Assembly (NCBI RefSeq): GCF_030813695.1
Contig: NZ_JAUSVA010000002.1
Location: 9,013,501 to 9,077,500 of the forward strand
Direction of reading: 5' to 3'
Origin: Kitasatospora herbaricolor
GTDB lineage: Bacteria; Actinomycetota; Actinomycetes; Streptomycetales; Streptomycetaceae
Length of the DNA: 64,000 nt
A program made the position numbers and the translations under genes. The notes beneath the pieces are model-generated. The model had not been told where the DNA came from. It made no database searches and worked only from the letters and a program-made list of their open reading frames with translations. This document shows positions 60,913 through 64,000 of this stretch, piece by piece. Position 1 is the first letter of the stretch. Every line of letters begins with the position of its first letter.

Positions 60913-62427
60913 TCAGCTCCGCGGTCCCGCTCCGGCGGCCGCCCCGGCCGGAGCCTCCTCGGGCGTCGGGGACGATGCGGGGGCGGGAGCGGTAGCAGGG
61001 GACGGGGACGGTGCGGGATCCGGTTCCGTGCCGGCGGTGACGGCCGCCGCCCTGCGGGCGCCGGCGTCGGGCATGGTGAAGGCGAACACGGCCGCTGCCG
61101 CCGCGATCAGTGCCAGCACCAGGTAGCTGTGCTGGTAGGCCGTCAGCGGTGGCCCGTCGTGGCCCGCGCCGACGGGGTGGAGGACGAGCAGGGTGGTGAC
61201 GGTCGCCGGGGCGAGGGCCGCTCCGGTCTGCCGCACCACGGTGTTGAGGGTGGCGGCGTGCGCCACGTCGGCCCTGGCGACGGTGGTGAACGAGGCGATC
61301 GTGGTGGGCATGAAGAACGCGCCCATCGCGAGGCCGAGCAGGAACATGTAGCCGCGCATCGCCCACAGGCCGGTGTGCGCGTCCGCGGTGGCGAAGAGCA
61401 GCAGGGCGGCGGTGACGCCCAGCAGTCCGGTGCCGATGATCACGCGCGGGCCGATCCGGGCGTAGAGCACGCCGACCACCTGCATGGTCAGCAGGACGCC
61501 GAAGGACTCGGTGAAGGTGACGCTGCCGCTGGCCAGCGGGCTGCCGCCGAGGGCGTCCTGGACGAACAGGGGGGTGAGGAACATCGCGCCCAGCACCGGG
61601 ACGAAGCCGACCAGGCTGATCAGGTTGGTGTCGCGGAACAGCCGGTCCCGGAACAGCCGCAGCCGCAGGACCGGTTCCGGCACCCGGAGTTCGGTCCGGA
61701 TCGCCAGGACGAGCAGGACGGCGCCGGCGGCGAGGGCGGCCAGCACCAGGGGCCGGCTCCAGCCGAGGTCGGGGCCGGCGCACACGCCGTACATCAGGGT
61801 GCCGGTGGCGGCGGCGCTGAGCAGCAGGCCGCGCAGGTCGAGCCGGCCGGGCGCGTGGTCGCGGTGCTCGGCGAGGAAGAACAGGCCGAACAGCATGGCC
61901 AGGGCGCCGATCGGCACGTTGACGTAGAAGACCCAGCGCCAGGACAGGCCGGTGACCAGCACGCCGCCGAGCAGCGGTGCGACGGCGGGGGCGATCTGCT
62001 GCGGGATGATCAGCAGCCGTGACAGCCTGACCTGTTCGGAGTGGCTGAAGGTACGGAACAGCAGGGCCTGCGAGGTGGGGGTGAGCAGCCCTGCGGCCAG
62101 GCCCTGCAGGGCGCGGGCGCCCACCAGCGACGGCAGGTCGGGGGCGGCCCCGCAGAGCACGGAGGCGGCGGTGAACACGCCGAGGGACCACAGCAGCATC
62201 CGGCGGCCGCCGAAGCGTTCCAGCAGCCAGGCGGAGGAAGGGATCATGATGCCCAGGCAGACCGGGTACACGACCACGACACTGCTGAGCGAGGCTGCGG
62301 TGAGGTGGAACTGGCGGGCGATGCTGGGCAGCGCGACGGTGGTGATGGCGCCGTCGACGATGCAGATGAAGGTGATGGAGACGGTCATGATCGGTACGAC
62401 GTAGCGCTGGCTGATGCGAGTGCTCAT
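60913..62427 (-). CDS. DHA2-family MFS drug exporter (EmrB/QacA-like)
   Basis: 504 aa with about 14 membrane helices. Signatures: FICIVDGAITTVALPSIARQFHLT (helix 1), WLLERFGGRRMLLWSLGVF (loop 2-3), GARALQGLAAGLLTPTSQALL and APLLGGVLVTGLSWRWVFYVNVPIG (antiporter motif C region). The C-terminal tail is Pro/Ala-rich and disordered. It is divergent from a MarR gene, with a dyad covering its start codon, so MarR repression relieved by a drug is the likely control. Confidence 0.92.
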   Translation of the reverse strand: MSTRISQRYVVPIMTVSITFICIVDGAITTVALPSIARQFHLTAASLSSVVVVYPVCLGIMIPSSAWLLERFGGRRMLLWSLGVFTAASVLCGAAPDLPSLVGARALQGLAAGLLTPTSQALLFRTFSHSEQVRLSRLLIIPQQIAPAVAPLLGGVLVTGLSWRWVFYVNVPIGALAMLFGLFFLAEHRDHAPGRLDLRGLLLSAAATGTLMYGVCAGPDLGWSRPLVLAALAAGAVLLVLAIRTELRVPEPVLRLRLFRDRLFRDTNLISLVGFVPVLGAMFLTPLFVQDALGGSPLASGSVTFTESFGVLLTMQVVGVLYARIGPRVIIGTGLLGVTAALLLFATADAHTGLWAMRGYMFLLGLAMGAFFMPTTIASFTTVARADVAHAATLNTVVRQTGAALAPATVTTLLVLHPVGAGHDGPPLTAYQHSYLVLALIAAAAAVFAFTMPDAGARRAAAVTAGTEPDPAPSPSPATAPAPASSPTPEEAPAGAAAGAGPRS

Positions 62428-62461
62428 AGAAGCTGAGCATACTCACTATGATGGTGCTCAT
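62420..62461. promoter_or_regulatory. MarR-type operator candidates
   Basis: TGCTCA-N7-TGAGCA (62421-62439) overlaps the MFS start codon. A third TGCTCA half-site lies at 62455-62460 in the marR-like leader. TATGAT at 62447-62452 could be a -10 for the rightward gene. Confidence 0.6.
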
Positions 62462-62489
62462 GAAGTACGGGGACGAGGAGAGTCGCACC

Positions 62490-62942
62490 ATGGCGGACGA
62501 ACAGGGCTTTGGCAGCAGCGATGTTCTGGTGGACGAACTGTTCGCCACCACCCAGCAGTTGCGGATCTTCGTCGACGGCCGGCTGCGCGAGCACGGGGCG
62601 TCGGTGGCCCGGCTGAGGGCCCTGCGGGTGCTGGCCAGGACGGGAGAACCGCTGCGGATGCGGGACCTCAGCGACCTGCTCGGCAACGCCCCGCGCACCA
62701 CGACCACCATCGTGGACAGCCTGGAGCGCGACGGTCTGGTCGAGCGGGTCCGCCATCCGGAGGACCGGCGGGCCTTCCTGCTCGCCCTCACCGACCTGGG
62801 TGCACTGCACTACCGCGAGGCGGAGGAGCTGGACGGGGCCGCGCTGGCCGTCGCCACCGGCACCCTGGCGCCGGCCGAACGCGAGCAGCTCCGGGCGCTG
62901 CTGGGCCGGATCCGGCAGGCGGTGGCCGGCGGTACGGAGTGA
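62490..62942 (+). CDS. MarR-family transcriptional regulator
   Basis: 150 aa from ATG 62490, chosen for GAGGAG 9-10 nt upstream; in-frame ATGs at 62448-62460 lie inside the operator. The winged helix is visible (VARLRALRVLARTGEPLRMRDLSDLLGNAPRTTTTIVDSLERDGLVERVRHPEDRRAFLLALT, with the DxR wing). Terminal helices form the dimer interface. It probably represses the divergent DHA2 exporter and itself. Confidence 0.92.
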   Translation: MADEQGFGSSDVLVDELFATTQQLRIFVDGRLREHGASVARLRALRVLARTGEPLRMRDLSDLLGNAPRTTTTIVDSLERDGLVERVRHPEDRRAFLLALTDLGALHYREAEELDGAALAVATGTLAPAEREQLRALLGRIRQAVAGGTE

Positions 62943-62998
62943 GGGTGCCGGGTCGCGTGCCGCGCGGGGGTGGGCGGCCGCGCGCCGGGTTACGACAC

Positions 62999-63030
62999 GG
63001 GGCCGGCAGGCCTGGACGGCCGCCGGCCCC
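62999..63030. terminator. Hairpin between the marR-like and chaplin genes
   Basis: GGGGCCGGC and GCCGGCCCC form a 9-bp stem around a 14-nt loop that can pair further, between the convergent stops at 62942 and 63051. Confidence 0.7.
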
Positions 63031-63050
63031 GCTCAAGCCGTGGAAGGACG

Positions 63051-63293
63051 TCAGCCCTCGTTGATGCAGACGTTGCCGAACGCAGGGTTCAGCGCGCCCA
63101 GCACGTTGACGCTGTTGCCGCAGGCGTTGATCGGGATGTGGATCGGGATCTGGATGACATTGCCGGACAGGATGCCCGGCGACCCGACGGCGACGCCCTC
63201 TGCGGTGGACGAGGCGCTCGCGGCGCCGGCCGATCCGAGCACGAGCGCGGCGGCGGCACCGGCGAGAACGAGAGCCTTGCGGAGGTCTTTCAC
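63051..63293 (-). CDS. Short chaplin (hydrophobic aerial-hypha surface protein)
   Basis: 80 aa from GTG 63293. GGAG lies 6-7 nt upstream; the ATG at 63305 has its AGGA too close. The signal peptide is KDLRKALVLAGAAAALVLGSAGAASAS. The mature part of about 50 aa is one chaplin domain (GVAVGSPGILSGNVIQIPIHIPINACGNSVNVLGALNPAFGNVCINEG) with the two Cys expected to form a disulfide. Short chaplins (ChpD-H type) assemble into amyloid-like films that let hyphae grow into air. Confidence 0.95.
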   Translation of the reverse strand: MKDLRKALVLAGAAAALVLGSAGAASASSTAEGVAVGSPGILSGNVIQIPIHIPINACGNSVNVLGALNPAFGNVCINEG

Positions 63294-63914
63294 GGTCTTC
63301 TCCATTCCTGGGGGGATGGTGCAGGTTCATGAAGAAGCCACCGCCGGCAGCATGTCGTGCCTGGCGGTGACACCTCCCGACCAGTCTTTGCACCAACCGG
63401 GCCGCGCGTCGCGCGGGCACACGGTTCGTTCACCCGCCCGAACGGCATCCGGCCCAGCGCTGCCCCGGGAGGACGGCCGGTCCGGCCTGCGCCCGGCCGG
63501 CGTGCGGGCCGCCCGGTGGCCCCGGGACGGGGCCTGCCGCCGCGTCGGCCCACCGGTGCGGGGTCGGTGCGCCGATCCGGCCCGCCCGGCGCGCGAACGG
63601 GCGACCGGCGGCCGGGCGGCACGAGCCGTGCACGCTTGTCGGATACATGACGGTCACGGGAAATTCACGCCCCGGCTCTACCCGCATAGACTCCCCGGCC
63701 GCCATCCTGGTCCGGCGGCGCCGCTCCCCAGGTCCCGCCCCCTCCGGAAGCGCACCGCCCGAGCCGCGACCAGACCGCCGTGCCCGGCCACGCCACCGTC
63801 CCCCCACCGGTCCGACCCCCGGCGTGGGCGCGTGGCGCCCGCCACGGCGGTCTGACGAACGGTCAGGGCACCCGTCCCCCCGTCCGAGGTCCACCGCCCC
63901 ACCCGGGAGAGCGA
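63294..63914. other. Divergent intergenic region beside the chaplin gene
   Basis: 621 bp without a supportable gene; open frames lack normal codon bias. It should hold the chaplin promoter on the left. For the rightward gene, TTCACG-N17-TAGACT (63665-63693) is a possible promoter with a good -10 and weak -35. Long upstream regions are usual for developmentally controlled chaplin genes. Confidence 0.5.
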
Positions 63915-64000
63915 ATGAAGCCCCGTACCGCAGTCACCGTCGTGGCCCTGGCCATGGCCGCGTTCAGCGTCACCGCCCCGGCGGCCGACGCGAGCGGCAG
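63915..64000 (+). CDS. Start of a secreted protein gene (3'-partial)
   Basis: ATG with GGGAGAG upstream. The visible 28 codons encode a signal peptide: MKPRT, a hydrophobic run (AVTVVALAMAAFSVTAP) and an AxA cleavage site (AADAS). The mature protein lies beyond the window, so its function cannot be given. Confidence 0.75.
   Translation, partial: MKPRTAVTVVALAMAAFSVTAPAADASG

Noticed and set aside
1..64000. CRISPR arrays, tRNAs, rRNAs, insertion sequences, phage attachment sites
   Set aside because: No regularly spaced direct repeats, cloverleaf-type sequence, transposase or integrase gene was found on reading both strands; short tandem repeats present are listed separately.

Overview
The window is very GC-rich DNA with the strong G/C third-position bias and frequent GTG starts of a streptomycete (Streptomyces or Kitasatospora). 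A short chaplin gene, a CbbX/EccA-type type VII secretion (T7SS) ATPase, a mycosin homologue, SARP-type regulators and DUF4193 all fit that family. No rRNA, tRNA, CRISPR array, insertion sequence or integrase was seen.

Layout. (1) 1-15379: the 3' 15.4 kb of one giant gene that begins upstream of the window. It encodes a chain of predicted effector domains: HExxH metalloprotease, OTU-like cysteine protease, six divergent beta-rich modules, a His/Cys 'lonely Cys' domain, a first ADP-ribosyltransferase (ART), an anthrax edema factor-like nucleotidyl cyclase, a papain-like domain, a second ART, and an acidic tail. (2) 15478-25923: T7SS-linked accessory genes. These are a T7SS-associated protein, a membrane-anchored golvesin-like protein, a beta-helix/double-AAA EccA-like ATPase, a mycosin lacking two key residues, an EspI-like MinD ATPase, a small unknown protein and an ECF sigma factor. 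The core channel genes (EccB-E, Esx) are not in the window. (3) 26046-34840: two divergent SARP-NB-ARC-TPR regulators separated by a 43-bp palindrome, then an HTH-NB-ARC-TPR regulator. (4) 34908-47553: a leftward, tightly coupled biosynthetic cluster with a lone adenylation (A) domain, carrier protein, MAO-type amine oxidase, acyl-AMP ligase, radical-SAM aminomutase homologue, ATP-grasp ligase, two PaaK-like ligases, MFS exporter and SDR. I cannot match it to a known product. (5) 47898-64000: ordinary chromosomal genes. They include CopC plus a His-rich membrane protein, DUF4193, DeoR/MFS, aldo/keto reductase, GNAT, DJ-1/LysR, a MurE-like ligase, DUF1345 with a coupled leader ORF, a GreA-like factor, a RelE-like protein, DHA2 MFS/MarR, a chaplin, and the start of a secreted protein.

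How the parts may work together (inference). The giant protein is followed directly by T7SS-associated genes, so it may be exported or processed by that system. Several of its domain types act on eukaryotic targets in characterised toxins, which suggests an anti-eukaryote weapon. The sigma factor promoter carries four 11-12 bp spaced direct repeats like SARP sites, so the neighbouring SARPs may control this island, the biosynthetic cluster, or both.
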